Assembly (NCBI GenBank): GCA_035718275.1
Contig: DASTHI010000036.1
Coordinates: forward strand, 124,001-188,000
Direction of reading: 5' to 3'
DNA length: 64,000 bases
From: Pseudolabrys sp035718275
GTDB lineage: Bacteria; Pseudomonadota; Alphaproteobacteria; Rhizobiales; Xanthobacteraceae
Both the position numbers and the translations under genes were made by a program. The notes beneath the pieces were generated by a model. The model was not told the origin of the DNA. It searched no databases and was given only the letters and a program-made list of their open reading frames with translations. Below, one piece after another: positions 41,767 through 51,195 of this stretch; within the stretch, counting starts at the first letter, position 1, and every line of letters starts with the position of its first letter.

Positions 41767-42033
41767 ATGTCATTCCCACTCAAGCTGTTTATGACCAGCC
41801 TCGCTGCGACCTTTCTTTTTGCTCTTCCCGCCGACGCGGCAAAGACACGCAAGAAGAAGGATGTCGCCAACCCGGAGGTGGCGTCACGAACGGTTGTGCG
41901 CCACCGAAATACGAATGTGTTCCCTCCGGGTCCGCTCTATTTCAGCGGCGCGTACCTTGGGGATGATCCGGACCCGAATATCCGTTTTCAGATCTGGCGT
42001 GATCTCAGCGGCCGTTTTGGTGGAGAGCAGTGA
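41767..42033 (+). CDS. Small secreted protein, uncharacterised
   Basis: The product is 88 residues. It has a signal peptide (MSFPLKLFMTSLAATFLFAL, cleavage near ADA-AK), a basic stretch KTRKKKD, and a tail NTNVFPPGPLYFSGAYLGDD then PDPNIRFQIWRDLS. I recognise no named family; similar short exported proteins occur in rhizobia. GGAGG lies 5 bases before ATG 41767, which makes the gene credible. It is divergent from the operon at 37799-41568. A 6-base hairpin (42033-42038 with 42046-42051) overlaps its stop. Confidence 0.75.
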   Translation: MSFPLKLFMTSLAATFLFALPADAAKTRKKKDVANPEVASRTVVRHRNTNVFPPGPLYFSGAYLGDDPDPNIRFQIWRDLSGRFGGEQ

Positions 42034-42153
42034 GGAGCTGCGGCCGCTCCTTCGGCAAATTTAATCTGGTTTGATTTTTCGCCGACAATCGGCTGAACTG
42101 CGTCCTTCGGAGGGCAGCGTGTAGAGGCGCGCCCGAGGAGAGGGACGGCACTC

Positions 42154-43335
42154 ATGCTCCGTACAATCGCGGCATTCGATCGTATCGGCGAGGAGAACGC
42201 CTTTGCCGTGCTGGCGCGCGCCAATGCGCTGGCCGCGCAAGGACGGGACATTATCAATCTGGGAATCGGTCAGCCGGATTTCCGGACGCCCGACTTCATC
42301 GTCGAAGCGGCTATCAAGGCGCTTCGCGACGGGCACCACGGTTATACTCCGGCCAACGGTATCCCGCCGCTGCGCGAGGCGGTGGCCGCCGATCTTGGCA
42401 AGCGATTCAACGTCGAAGTGTCGCCCGAGAGCGTGATGATCATGCCGGGCGGCAAGCCAACAATGTTTATGTCTATTTTGATGTTTGGCGAACCCGGCGC
42501 GGAAATTCTCTATCCGGATCCCGGATTTCCGATTTATCGATCGATGATCGAATTCACGGGCGCCACGCCCGTACCTGTGCCGATCCGTGAGGAGAACGGA
42601 TTTGCTTTCTCCGCGGACGAGACACTCAGGCTTGTCACGCCTCGTACGCGCCTGCTGATCCTCAATTCGCCCGCCAATCCTACGGGCGGCGTGACGCCGA
42701 AAGCGGAGGTCGACAAGTTGGTCGCTGGATTGGAAAGATGGCCTGACGTGGCAATCATGTCGGACGAAATCTACGATCACATGGTGTACGACGGCGAAAG
42801 TCACGTCTGCCTGCTGTCATACCCCTCGGTACGTGATCGACTAATCCTGCTCAATGGATGGTCGAAAACCTACGCCATGACCGGATGGCGGTTGGGCTAC
42901 GCCGTCTGGCCCGGAAAGTTGTACGATTACGCGCGAAAACTCGCGGTTAATTTGCACTCGTGCGTGAACGCCTCTGCGCAATTTGCCGGTCTTGCGGCTC
43001 TAAAAGGCCCGCAAGGTGAGGTAATCAACATGGTCGCGGAATTCGACAAGCGGCGGAAAGTCGTGGTCGAGGGGCTCAATAACCTGCCAGGCGTGTCATG
43101 CGCCACGCCGAAAGGGGCATTCTATGCATTTCCCAACATCAAGCGTACCGGGTGGAAGGCAAAGGCGTTGGCTTCCGCGCTTCTTGAAGATGCGGGTGTT
43201 GCTATCATCGGCGGACCGGACTTTGGCATTCTCGGTGAGGGCTATATCCGCTTGAGCTACGCGAATTCAACCGAAAACATCCTCAAAGCGCTCGATCGAA
43301 TGCGCGAATTCCTCGCAAACCGGAAAGCCGCGTGA
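42154..43335 (+). CDS. Class I/II PLP aminotransferase
   Basis: The product is 393 residues, fold type I. Landmarks are INLGIGQPDFRTP, GHHGYTPANGIPPLR, NSPANPTGGV, the IMSDEIYDHMVY block with the PLP aspartate, K238 in NGWSKTYAMTGWRLGY, and YIRLSYANS with the substrate-carboxylate arginine. It resembles aspartate/aromatic-type aminotransferases. The exact amino donor is open. GAGGAGAGGGA lies about 10 bases upstream of the ATG. It converges with the GFA gene. Confidence 0.9.
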   Translation: MLRTIAAFDRIGEENAFAVLARANALAAQGRDIINLGIGQPDFRTPDFIVEAAIKALRDGHHGYTPANGIPPLREAVAADLGKRFNVEVSPESVMIMPGGKPTMFMSILMFGEPGAEILYPDPGFPIYRSMIEFTGATPVPVPIREENGFAFSADETLRLVTPRTRLLILNSPANPTGGVTPKAEVDKLVAGLERWPDVAIMSDEIYDHMVYDGESHVCLLSYPSVRDRLILLNGWSKTYAMTGWRLGYAVWPGKLYDYARKLAVNLHSCVNASAQFAGLAALKGPQGEVINMVAEFDKRRKVVVEGLNNLPGVSCATPKGAFYAFPNIKRTGWKAKALASALLEDAGVAIIGGPDFGILGEGYIRLSYANSTENILKALDRMREFLANRKAA

Positions 43336-43336
43336 A

Positions 43337-43828
43337 TTATCGTACGGCTTCTCTAGCGGCTCGGAATCGTCGCCAGCTCTCCGCCGGCCAATAGTCCGCT
43401 GGCCGGTAGAACTCGCTGACAGCAGGAACTCCGCCTGGAATAATAACCCAAGGCAGCTTGGTTGACGTGTAGATGTGAATATCGGGCGGAGCCCAAGACG
43501 GTTCGTCGAGCGTTCCAACGCGTATGAAATGAATGGCCGGGCCGGCCTGAGGATAGTTGCTCCACATGGTCAAGCCACAATCGGCGCAACGCCAGAAGAC
43601 CTGACCATTGCCGCTGGCGCTGGGAAGTCTGATCGTCGTTAGCTTGCCTTTCCGCAATTCGACCTGCGATGCCTCGATCAGCGCATTGACGGCGAATGCC
43701 GACCCACTTTCGCGCTGGCACCACGTGCAATGACAGCCATGCACGAATAAGGGTCGGGTCTTGAGGCGGTAGCGCACGGCCCCACATGTGCAACCGCCTT
43801 CCATCGCGTCGGCCTGGCACTCGGTCAT
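43337..43828 (-). CDS. GFA family protein (glutathione-dependent formaldehyde-activating enzyme-like)
   Basis: The product is 163 residues. The zinc cysteines follow the family: GGCTCGAV (C13, C15), GCHCTWCQ (C32, C34, C37) and CADCG. These CENP-V/GFA proteins were named for a formaldehyde-glutathione adduct role, which most members have not been shown to have. GAGGAG precedes ATG 43828. It is divergent from the acyl-CoA dehydrogenase gene. Confidence 0.88.
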   Translation of the reverse strand: MTECQADAMEGGCTCGAVRYRLKTRPLFVHGCHCTWCQRESGSAFAVNALIEASQVELRKGKLTTIRLPSASGNGQVFWRCADCGLTMWSNYPQAGPAIHFIRVGTLDEPSWAPPDIHIYTSTKLPWVIIPGGVPAVSEFYRPADYWPAESWRRFRAAREAVR

Positions 43829-43985
43829 TGCAAGGCTCCTCGATACGGATGCAGTACGCGAATTAAGAGCCGCTAAACTAACATAGGTCGCTTTGTTCCA
43901 GCCGAACTTACGCCGGGCAGATGCCCTCGACTTGACGTCACATCCGCGCGACACTGAACGATTACAGCAAGTCGAGGGGACGTCG

Positions 43986-45233
43986 ATGCTCGAGCGTATG
44001 GCAAGTGACAGGGGCCTGTCTGAGGAACAAAGGATAATGCGGCAGAGCTGTCGCGACTTCGTCGATGATGTCGTTCTTCCCTTCATCAAGCAGAATTGGC
44101 AGCGCGAATGGGCAATGGTGCCGGAGGACCGGCTGCCTCCGCACATTCTGGAGGAGGCGGAAAAGATCGGCATTCGTACCCTCGGAGTGCCCGAAGAGTT
44201 TGGTGGGGTCGAGCTGGAGAAGGGTACCGAAGTCAAGACTTTTGCAATCGTTGCGGAGGAGCTTGCGCGCGGCGATTCTGGCCTTGCCGACAAGATGGTG
44301 CAGAACTGGAAGGTATCAGTCCTGCTGCGGCAATTCGCGCCGCGGCATCTGCAGGAAAAATGGTTCAGGCGATTGGTCGCGGAGCCGCAGTTTTTGATGG
44401 CCCACTGCCTTACCGAGCCCCGTGGCGCCTCGGACCGTTGGCTGCCTTACAATGTGCCGGAAGCGGCGATGCAGACGAAGGCGGTGAAGACTGACGGAGG
44501 CTGGGTGATCAATGGCCGCAAGCAGTTCATCTCCAATGGCTACGATGCGAGTCTCTACGTCGTCTACGCTAATACGAACCCGAAGGTCGGGATGCTGCAG
44601 GGAACTTCAAGTTTTCTGGTGCCCCGCGAAACAAAAGGCTTTTCGGTCGCGCGCTGCAATGAGACGCTCGGCTGCCGTTTCATGAACAATGGCGAGATGG
44701 TGTTCGAGAACATGTTTGTGCCGGACGACCACCTCCTCGTGCAGGACAATGCCATGGGCTCGGCTGGCATCTATTTCCGTCCGGGCAAGATCATCCAAGC
44801 GGCCAAAAATCTCGGGGTGGGCGTGCGCGCGTTCGAAGCGACTGCTGACTACGTGCAGAACTACGTGCAGGGTGGGCGGATCCTGATCAAGCATCAGGCG
44901 GTCGCCCTGCGCCTCGCCGACATGGCGACGCGCATCGAAGCAGTGCGTGCTCTGCTCGATCGGGCTTCGCAGGCAGTCGACGACAACGCCCCGGATGCCG
45001 AGATTTTGGTGAACATGGCCAAGATGTTTGCATCCGAAGAGGTCATGAAGGTCGCCCAGCACGCGGTCGAGCTTCACGGCGGCAATGGCGTCATGCTCGA
45101 TTTCGGTATCGAGAAAGTGCTTCGAGACGCGGTCGTTTTCCTGCACATGGATGCGACTGTTGACATTTCCAAGTTCAAAATCATCAAGAACATGTTCCCG
45201 GAGACAGCCGGGAAATATGCCGGTCCGGAATGA
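43986..45233 (+). CDS. Acyl-CoA dehydrogenase
   Basis: The product is 415 residues with the three-part acyl-CoA dehydrogenase plan. Helical N-domain: GLSEEQRIMRQSCRDFVDDV. Middle barrel with the FAD loop: MAHCLTEPRGASD, GGWVINGRKQFISNG. C-terminal helices: VAQHAVELHGGNGVMLDFGI. It uses FAD and probably electron-transfer flavoprotein. Chain specificity cannot be read. GAGGGG precedes ATG 43986. It converges with the EamA gene, 3 bases apart. Confidence 0.9.
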   Translation: MLERMASDRGLSEEQRIMRQSCRDFVDDVVLPFIKQNWQREWAMVPEDRLPPHILEEAEKIGIRTLGVPEEFGGVELEKGTEVKTFAIVAEELARGDSGLADKMVQNWKVSVLLRQFAPRHLQEKWFRRLVAEPQFLMAHCLTEPRGASDRWLPYNVPEAAMQTKAVKTDGGWVINGRKQFISNGYDASLYVVYANTNPKVGMLQGTSSFLVPRETKGFSVARCNETLGCRFMNNGEMVFENMFVPDDHLLVQDNAMGSAGIYFRPGKIIQAAKNLGVGVRAFEATADYVQNYVQGGRILIKHQAVALRLADMATRIEAVRALLDRASQAVDDNAPDAEILVNMAKMFASEEVMKVAQHAVELHGGNGVMLDFGIEKVLRDAVVFLHMDATVDISKFKIIKNMFPETAGKYAGPE

Positions 45234-45236
45234 ACG

Positions 45237-46133
45237 TCAGCGAAGGGCGAAGCGGAAACCGATAACGACCACTGCAAGTCCGGCGAGTTGAGCGAGGCTC
45301 GGGGTGATGCCGAGCGCAATGTAGCCGATGATCAAGGCAAACCCGGGCACCAGTGCAGGAAACGTCGCCGCGCGTCCGGCTCCAAGAAGGATCACCGAGC
45401 GTGCGAAAAGATAGATAGGAAAGACTCCCGCGAGCAGTCCTTGCACCACGATCTGCAGAAAATTTTCAGCGAACCCCATTTTCAGCATTCCACCGTAGCC
45501 GACAAGCAGGGCATGCGATGGCGCAAACAGCAGGACGGATACCGTCCCCACGACGGCGACTGCGCGCATTCCAGAGACGCGCCATAGCCGAAGCAGCGTT
45601 CCGAACGTTGCCCAGAAAAATCCGGCCGTAGCGAATAGCAAATCGCCGGCGATTCCATGCGTGCCGATTGTCGCCAGCGACTCTGCGCCGAAGACCATGA
45701 GGCCGGCGATGATGGTCCCGCCGCCGAAAATGCGGGGTAAAGTGGCCTTCTCGTGCAGAACGACGGATGCGAGAATCAGTCCGAACAGCGCTGCGCAGGC
45801 CGGCTGAATCGTGGTCCCGTGACCAAGGGGCACGAGAATAAACCCAGTATAGGCAACCATCGCCTGCGGCGGGCCGGAAAGGATGCTCATCGCTAGGCCG
45901 CGGAGCCAGCCGATTCCGCCAAGGTCACGCAGCCCTTCGCGCAGTGCGAGTGGCATGAGCAGCAGGCCCGACCAAAAGAATCGATGAAAAGCGAGATCGG
46001 CCGGCGAGAAGCCTATAGTGACGCCGTGCTTTGCCGCGGCGAAGCCCGCCGCCCATCCAAACGATGCAAGAATGCCGCACAGGGTGCCGATCAGCACATC
46101 TGACGACTTCTGCGGTGAGGCGGCAGCTTTCAA
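45237..46133 (-). CDS. DMT-superfamily permease (EamA type)
   Basis: The product is 298 residues with ten membrane segments in two EamA halves (GTLCGILASFGWAAGFAAAK and LLFATAGFFWATFGTLLRLW). It is probably an exporter of small metabolites; there is no specific match. It is divergent from the BKACE gene (106-base gap with no further feature seen). Confidence 0.86.
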   Translation of the reverse strand: MKAAASPQKSSDVLIGTLCGILASFGWAAGFAAAKHGVTIGFSPADLAFHRFFWSGLLLMPLALREGLRDLGGIGWLRGLAMSILSGPPQAMVAYTGFILVPLGHGTTIQPACAALFGLILASVVLHEKATLPRIFGGGTIIAGLMVFGAESLATIGTHGIAGDLLFATAGFFWATFGTLLRLWRVSGMRAVAVVGTVSVLLFAPSHALLVGYGGMLKMGFAENFLQIVVQGLLAGVFPIYLFARSVILLGAGRAATFPALVPGFALIIGYIALGITPSLAQLAGLAVVVIGFRFALR

Positions 46134-46239
46134 GGCCGTGCCGAGCTCCGTGGTGACTTTTGCACGGCTGATACTCTAGGATTGCCGACCAAGTCCATTT
46201 GCCAATCGAAAACACTCATTTCACCGGGATGGAAAGCTC

Positions 46240-47175
46240 ATGGCGAAGTCGCGCAAAGTTATCATTACCTGTGCTGTTACCGGGTCAATCCATACGCCGT
46301 CGATGTCTCCGCATTTGCCGGTGACCGCGCAGGAGATCGCCGATGCCGCGATCGGTGCGGCAGAGGCCGGAGCGGCCATCGTTCATCTGCATGCGCGCAA
46401 TCCCCAGGACGGCCGCCCGGACCAGACGCCTGAAGCTTTTGCTCCATTCCTGAGGGTGATCAAGCAACGGTCAAACGTGGTCGTGAACATCACCACGGGC
46501 GGGGCGCCCACGATGACCGCAGAGGAGCGCGTGCGTCCGGCCGCCACGTTTAAACCAGAAGTGGCTTCGTTGAACATGGGGACGATGAATTTCGGGCTTT
46601 ATCCGATGATCTCGCGATACAAGGGCAAATTCAAATACGATTGGGAGGAGCCGTACCTGGAACGCTCGCGTGCGGGAATGTTCAAGAATACATTTGCGGA
46701 CATCGAATATATTCTAACCACCTGTGCCGGAAACGGCACCCGTTTCGAAATCGAATGTTACGATATCGGACATCTGTATACGCTGCGGCATTTTCTTGAC
46801 CGCGGACTGGTGAAGCCGCCGTTATTCGTGCAGTCGGTGTTCGGCATCCTCGGCGGCATCGGCCCACACCCGGAAGACGTTATCATGATGAAACGCACGG
46901 CGGATCGCCTGCTTGGCGACAATTACCATTGGTCTGTGCTTGGCGCCGGGCAAAATCAGATGCGCGTTGCGGCAATCGCGGCCGCGATGGGCGGGAATGT
47001 ACGGGTCGGAATGGAAGATTCCTTGTGGATCGGTGCCGGCAAGCTCGCCGAGTCGAACGCCCAGCAGGTCACTCAGGTACGCAAGATTCTGGAAGGCCTC
47101 GGCCTGGAGATCGCATCATCCGACGAAGCGCGCGAGATCCTGGCGCTCAAGGGTGGTGACAAGGTCGCATTTTAG
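46240..47175 (+). CDS. Beta-keto acid cleavage enzyme (BKACE, DUF849)
   Basis: The product is 311 residues of the family that includes 3-keto-5-aminohexanoate cleavage enzyme (Kce). Zinc ligands H49 and H51 lie in VHLHARNPQDGRP, and VNITTGG follows. FEIECYDIGHLYTLRHFLDRG and VFGILGGIG further match the fold. The family joins a beta-keto acid to acetyl-CoA and releases acetoacetate plus a new CoA ester. The substrate is unknown; carnitine, lysine or other keto-acid catabolism are known cases. It lies upstream of an unrelated antiporter. Confidence 0.92.
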   Translation: MAKSRKVIITCAVTGSIHTPSMSPHLPVTAQEIADAAIGAAEAGAAIVHLHARNPQDGRPDQTPEAFAPFLRVIKQRSNVVVNITTGGAPTMTAEERVRPAATFKPEVASLNMGTMNFGLYPMISRYKGKFKYDWEEPYLERSRAGMFKNTFADIEYILTTCAGNGTRFEIECYDIGHLYTLRHFLDRGLVKPPLFVQSVFGILGGIGPHPEDVIMMKRTADRLLGDNYHWSVLGAGQNQMRVAAIAAAMGGNVRVGMEDSLWIGAGKLAESNAQQVTQVRKILEGLGLEIASSDEAREILALKGGDKVAF

Positions 47176-47298
47176 CCACGCGATGGTTGTGAGCCGGGTC
47201 TTGCCGATTATTAGCCTTTGTTAAGGGCCATTATCTTATCTGACCGGCATCTCGCTATGATCCGGCTCGTCCTTTTGGTTTAGGGGTTTTCAGCATTC

Positions 47299-49077
47299 AT
47301 GGCCACGCTTGATAGCGTCAGCCTGGCAATTTTACTCGGCAGCCTCCTTGTACTCGCGGGCATCCTGTCGAGTCTGATCGCGCTGCGATTTGGCGCGCCC
47401 CTTTTGCTCGTCTTTCTCGTGGTGGGAATGCTCGCCGGCCAGAATGGACCGGGCGGCATCGAGTTCAACGACGTTGGCGCGGCCTACACCGTCGGCTCGA
47501 TCGCTCTTGCTTTGATTCTCTTTGACGGCGGTCTGCGAATGCGTGCCGCCAGTTTTCGCAACATCCTGGGACCGGCGACATCGCTTGCAACCGTCGGCGT
47601 GCTGATCACGGCCATTCTGACAGCCCCCGTTGCCAAATTTGTATTCGGACTTGGCTGGATGGAGTCCCTTCTGATGGGAGCACTCGTCGCCTCGACCGAC
47701 GCAGCAGCCGTATTCTTTCTGATAAATGCCCGGGGGCTGCGATTGCGGCCGCGGGTCCGAGCCCTTTTGGAAGCGGAGTCGGGCACCAACGATCCATTTA
47801 CCGTTTTTCTTACACTGCTGCTGGTGGAGATTCTCCTTGTTGGAGGTCACGGCTGGTCGCAAGCAGTGGTCACTTTTCTCCGAGAAGCCGTTCTGGGCTG
47901 CATCATCGGATTGGCCGGCGGACAGGTCATAACATTCGTCTTGAACAGGTTGACTCTCGCCCAAGGTCTGCACGCTCCTTTTGTCGCCGTAAGCGCGCTC
48001 GTCGTGTTCGCCTTTGCCAATGCCATGCACACATCTGGATTCCTCGCCGTCTATCTTGCGGGGCTGGTGGTCGGAAACCAGCGGACGCGTGCGCACAATT
48101 CCGTCGTCGTGTTTCTTGATGCCGTCACCTGGCTGGCGCAAATCGCGATGTTCGTGCTCCTAGGGTTGTTGGCATCGCCGCAGCGGCTTGCTGATGGCCT
48201 CGCGGCGTCAATCGCAGTCGCTGCAGTCTTGATGCTGATTGCACGACCGGTCGCCGTTTTCGCGTGTCTTGCGCCTTTCAGGTTTCAATGGCGTGAAATG
48301 GCTTTCATTTCCTGGGTCGGTCTGCGGGGGGCGGTCGGTATTTTTCTCGCATCCATTCCGCTGCTGGTGGGATTGCCGGAAGCAAGGCTTTACTTTGACG
48401 TCGCGTTCGTCGTCGTGTTGTCGTCGTTGCTCATCCAGGGCTGGACGGTCGCCCTTGCAGCGCGAAAACTGGATATCTCATTCGTACGCTCCGATCCCTT
48501 GCCCAGCAGGGTAGAGCTCGATCTGCCGGGACAGCTAGCACGCGAAATCGTCGGTTATCGCGTGGCGGCGAACAGCCCGTTCCTACGCCGCGGGCTCATC
48601 CCCAATTGGGCGCGGCCGACTCTCGTCATACGCAGCGAGGAAATCCTCACGCCGGTGGAGGCACACCCTGTTCGCGAAGGCGACTACATCTACCTGCTTG
48701 CCCCGCCGGAAAAGGCGCAGGCTCTCGACCGTTTCTTTGTCAAATTGCCGCCGCCGATGGCGCCCGACCCGCGGCTGCTGGGCGATTTCTTCGTTCCCGG
48801 AACGGCGACGCTTGGCGCGCTTGCGGAGATCTACGGGTTGCAAGTCGATGCCGACCACACGGAGGTGACGCTGGCAGACTATTTCAGCGAGCAGCTTCGC
48901 CGTCCCGCAAAAAACGGCGATGTCGTCGAACTTGGGCCGATTGCGCTGCTCGCACACAATGTGGAGAAAGGCCGTGTGACGACTGTGGGTTTGCGGCTGG
49001 CCGAAACCGAAGAGCCGGTAAAATTGGTCGGTCAGGCGAAAGCGCTATGGCAAACGTTCAGGAGCTATCTCGGCTGA
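47299..49077 (+). CDS. nhaP2: Potassium/proton antiporter (CvrA/NhaP2 type)
   Basis: The product is 592 residues (E. coli CvrA about 578). The CPA1-type membrane domain (residues 1-385) has ALVASTDAAAVFFLINARG, the ion-site region, and ESGTNDPFTVFL. A TrkA-C-like domain follows (ELDLPGQLAREIVGYRV), then a CorC/HlyC-like C-terminal domain (GDFFVPGTATLGALAEIYG). It exports K+ (or Na+) in exchange for protons and protects against osmotic and alkaline stress. Its 3' end overlaps the minus-strand gene by 13 bases. Confidence 0.92.
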   Translation: MATLDSVSLAILLGSLLVLAGILSSLIALRFGAPLLLVFLVVGMLAGQNGPGGIEFNDVGAAYTVGSIALALILFDGGLRMRAASFRNILGPATSLATVGVLITAILTAPVAKFVFGLGWMESLLMGALVASTDAAAVFFLINARGLRLRPRVRALLEAESGTNDPFTVFLTLLLVEILLVGGHGWSQAVVTFLREAVLGCIIGLAGGQVITFVLNRLTLAQGLHAPFVAVSALVVFAFANAMHTSGFLAVYLAGLVVGNQRTRAHNSVVVFLDAVTWLAQIAMFVLLGLLASPQRLADGLAASIAVAAVLMLIARPVAVFACLAPFRFQWREMAFISWVGLRGAVGIFLASIPLLVGLPEARLYFDVAFVVVLSSLLIQGWTVALAARKLDISFVRSDPLPSRVELDLPGQLAREIVGYRVAANSPFLRRGLIPNWARPTLVIRSEEILTPVEAHPVREGDYIYLLAPPEKAQALDRFFVKLPPPMAPDPRLLGDFFVPGTATLGALAEIYGLQVDADHTEVTLADYFSEQLRRPAKNGDVVELGPIALLAHNVEKGRVTTVGLRLAETEEPVKLVGQAKALWQTFRSYLG

Positions 49078-49631
49078 AACGGACGGCTGGAGAAGGCCGG
49101 CAAGCGTAGAAACGCCCAATAACCCCCGAATAGCACGGCAATCCACAACAAATCACCTAGCACCGTTCGGTCGAGGAAAGGAATGGCCGCGACGATGCAT
49201 TCCAGCAGTCCTTGCCAGGTGAGTGAGTACATTCCGCTAAACGCCCACACCGCGAGGTTCGTGCTCAGAAAGAACACCAGCGAAGACGACAGCATCGCTG
49301 CGATTACCGGAAGAGCGCCACGCCAGCGGCGGGCCAGCATTCCGGCAAATGCCGGCACAACGGTGGCAAGGCAGACCACCAGAGTGACTCTCCAGTCGTC
49401 GGCAGTGAGCGCTGCATTGCTCAGCAGCAAGGCGCCAAGTGGAACGATGACCGCGAGCATGGGCAGGCGCAGGACGCGGCCAGCGAAGAGAGCACTAGCA
49501 GCGAGTGGCCAGACGCCCGGTGCATGGGGCAGCAGCCGCGCAGTCACATCGAGGGCAATCAGAAAAGCCACCAATGGCAAATCGGTCCAGAGGTGCTCGC
49601 GAATCCTTTCAGGCAGCATCGCTTTCCGCAT
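49065..49631 (-). CDS. Small membrane protein, DUF6580-like
   Basis: The product is about 188 residues with five hydrophobic segments and an ending GDLLWIAVLFGGYWAFLRLP. The pattern fits the DUF6580 family, whose layout resembles ECF-transporter substrate-binding (S) subunits. It is last in the minus-strand run modA-modB-modC-BtuF-like, 64 bases after the BtuF-like gene. A vitamin- or metal-uptake link is therefore possible but unproven. ATG 49631 and ATG 49619 are both possible starts. The family call is by overall look. Confidence 0.65.
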   Translation of the reverse strand: MRKAMLPERIREHLWTDLPLVAFLIALDVTARLLPHAPGVWPLAASALFAGRVLRLPMLAVIVPLGALLLSNAALTADDWRVTLVVCLATVVPAFAGMLARRWRGALPVIAAMLSSSLVFFLSTNLAVWAFSGMYSLTWQGLLECIVAAIPFLDRTVLGDLLWIAVLFGGYWAFLRLPAFSSRPFQPR

Positions 49632-49695
49632 CCTGTGTGTGCAAGTGGCTTCATAGCACGCCCCCGGAGTGCTTTTCCACTGCGGCCCGTGCCTT

Positions 49696-50502
49696 TCAAA
49701 TCTCCTCGCAGCGCCGGTTTTCGGCCCACTGCGCAATAAGCCGAATGAGTTGGTCCAAGCCCTCCGTGAGGGCAGCCGGACCCGGCTGCAGAATCAGCGT
49801 GGATTTGATCTCGTGCAGGGAGTCCGTGGAGACCGCCGGCAAATCGGCGAACCCAGGACGGGCGGCGACTTTTGAAGGTACAAATTTCTTGCCGCACCAC
49901 GACCCGATGATGATATCCGGCCGCGCGTCCAAGACTTGGTCTGCGGATACAATCCGATCTCTCGCGCTTTTCCGTCCGGCCAGGTGTTTGAACACATCTC
50001 TGCCGCCCGCCGCTTCGATCAATTCCGAGACCCATCCGATACCGGAAATCATCGGATCGTCCCACTCCTCAAAAAATACGCGAGGTTTTTCGGGCAGACG
50101 TGCCGACTTCTCGCGGGCAACATCAACGCGTCGCGCCAGCGAGTCTGCCAGCTCTTCGGCCTTTTGAGCCGCGCCCACCAGGCAGCCAACCGTTCGGATC
50201 ATAGCGAGAATGCCGTTTATGTTGCGCTGATTGAATGCGTGCACAGCGACGCCGGCGCGGATCAATTCGGCGGCAATCTCCGCCTGTAAATCCGAGAAGG
50301 TGAGCACAAGATCGGGATTGAGCGCCAGAATTTTCGATATGTCGGCCGAAATAAACGCGGAGACCCGAGGCTTTTCACGGCGTACCTGCGGGGGGCGCAC
50401 TGCGTATCCGGAAACGCCCACAATACGACGATCCTCACCGAGCAGGTAAAGCGTCTCGACTGTTTCTTCGGTAAGGCAGACGATCCGTTCCGGTGGAAAC
50501 AT
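49696..50502 (-). CDS. Signal-less BtuF-like (cobalamin/siderophore) binding protein
   Basis: The product is 268 residues of the type III helical-backbone binding fold: PERIVCLTEETVETLYLLGE, PDLVLTFSDLQAEIAAELI, FFEEWDDPMISGIGWVSELI and ARPDIIIGSWCGKKF. BtuF proteins carry vitamin B12 or ferric chelates to an ABC importer. Here the protein begins MFPPERIVCL with no signal or lipobox. No longer start helps, because upstream the frame lies inside modC. It starts 4 bases after the modC stop. It may be a cytoplasmic ligand-binding protein, a misdirected relic, or exported by another route. Confidence 0.8.
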   Translation of the reverse strand: MFPPERIVCLTEETVETLYLLGEDRRIVGVSGYAVRPPQVRREKPRVSAFISADISKILALNPDLVLTFSDLQAEIAAELIRAGVAVHAFNQRNINGILAMIRTVGCLVGAAQKAEELADSLARRVDVAREKSARLPEKPRVFFEEWDDPMISGIGWVSELIEAAGGRDVFKHLAGRKSARDRIVSADQVLDARPDIIIGSWCGKKFVPSKVAARPGFADLPAVSTDSLHEIKSTLILQPGPAALTEGLDQLIRLIAQWAENRRCEEI

Positions 50503-50506
50503 GTCT

Positions 50507-51193
50507 TTAGAGAAGCATATCGGGTTGCTGCCGGTCGAGCAGCTCAGTGCCACCGATCTCGGCAACTTGTCCATTGTCGAGCCGAACCACCCGCCTCGCG
50601 ATGCATCGCACCTCGGCCGCACTGTGACTGACATAGACCATAGGCACGTGCGCCTCGTCCCGCAGTCGTACCAGATAGGGCAGGATGTCTCGTTTGCGGG
50701 CAGCATCGAGCGAAGCAAGCGGCTCATCGAGCAGCAACAATCGCGGACGCATCAGCAGGGCTCGTCCTACCGCCACGCGCTGGCGTTCGCCGCCTGACAG
50801 TTTGCCTGGGCGGCGATCGAGCAGGTGCCCGATATCGAGCATTGCGACAATACGATCAAACTCGCGCGCATCATGCTTGTGCCCGCCCATCCAACGTCCG
50901 TAGTCGAGATTGTTTCTGACTGAAAGGTGTGGAAAGAGCCGTCCTTCCTGGAAGACATAACCGATGCGTCGAGACCATACGGGAACGTCGATTCCCTCCT
51001 TTGCATCGAAAAGCACATCGTCTCCAAGCGAGATTCGTCCCCTCGCTGGATCGAGCAGTCCTGCAACCATGTTAATGACGCTGGTTTTTCCGGAACCCGA
51101 GGGGCCGAACAATGCGGTGGCGCTCCCTTGTGTGCTGAATGCGACATTCACGGATAGACCGCCGAGCTGCTTCTCAACCTGGACCGTGAGCAT
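50507..51193 (-). CDS. modC: Molybdate-type ABC transporter ATP-binding protein, short form
   Basis: The product is 227 residues. Walker A GPSGSGKT (30-37), Q-loop GYVFQEGRLFPHLSV, signature LSGGERQRVAVGRAL, Walker B LLLLDEPLASLD and switch HSAAEV are present. ModC is usually about 350 residues with a C-terminal TOBE domain that binds molybdate and gates transport; this protein stops right after the ATPase domain. ATG 51193 lies 2 bases after the modB stop; an ATG at 51238 would force a 43-base overlap. Neighbours modB and modA support the call. Confidence 0.88.
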   Translation of the reverse strand: MLTVQVEKQLGGLSVNVAFSTQGSATALFGPSGSGKTSVINMVAGLLDPARGRISLGDDVLFDAKEGIDVPVWSRRIGYVFQEGRLFPHLSVRNNLDYGRWMGGHKHDAREFDRIVAMLDIGHLLDRRPGKLSGGERQRVAVGRALLMRPRLLLLDEPLASLDAARKRDILPYLVRLRDEAHVPMVYVSHSAAEVRCIARRVVRLDNGQVAEIGGTELLDRQQPDMLL

Positions 51194-51195
51194 GT

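Noticed and set aside
42033..42051. 6-base hairpin overlapping the stop of the small secreted-protein gene
   Set aside because: It is short, with no T-run; it may help end transcription but is too weak to list as a terminator.
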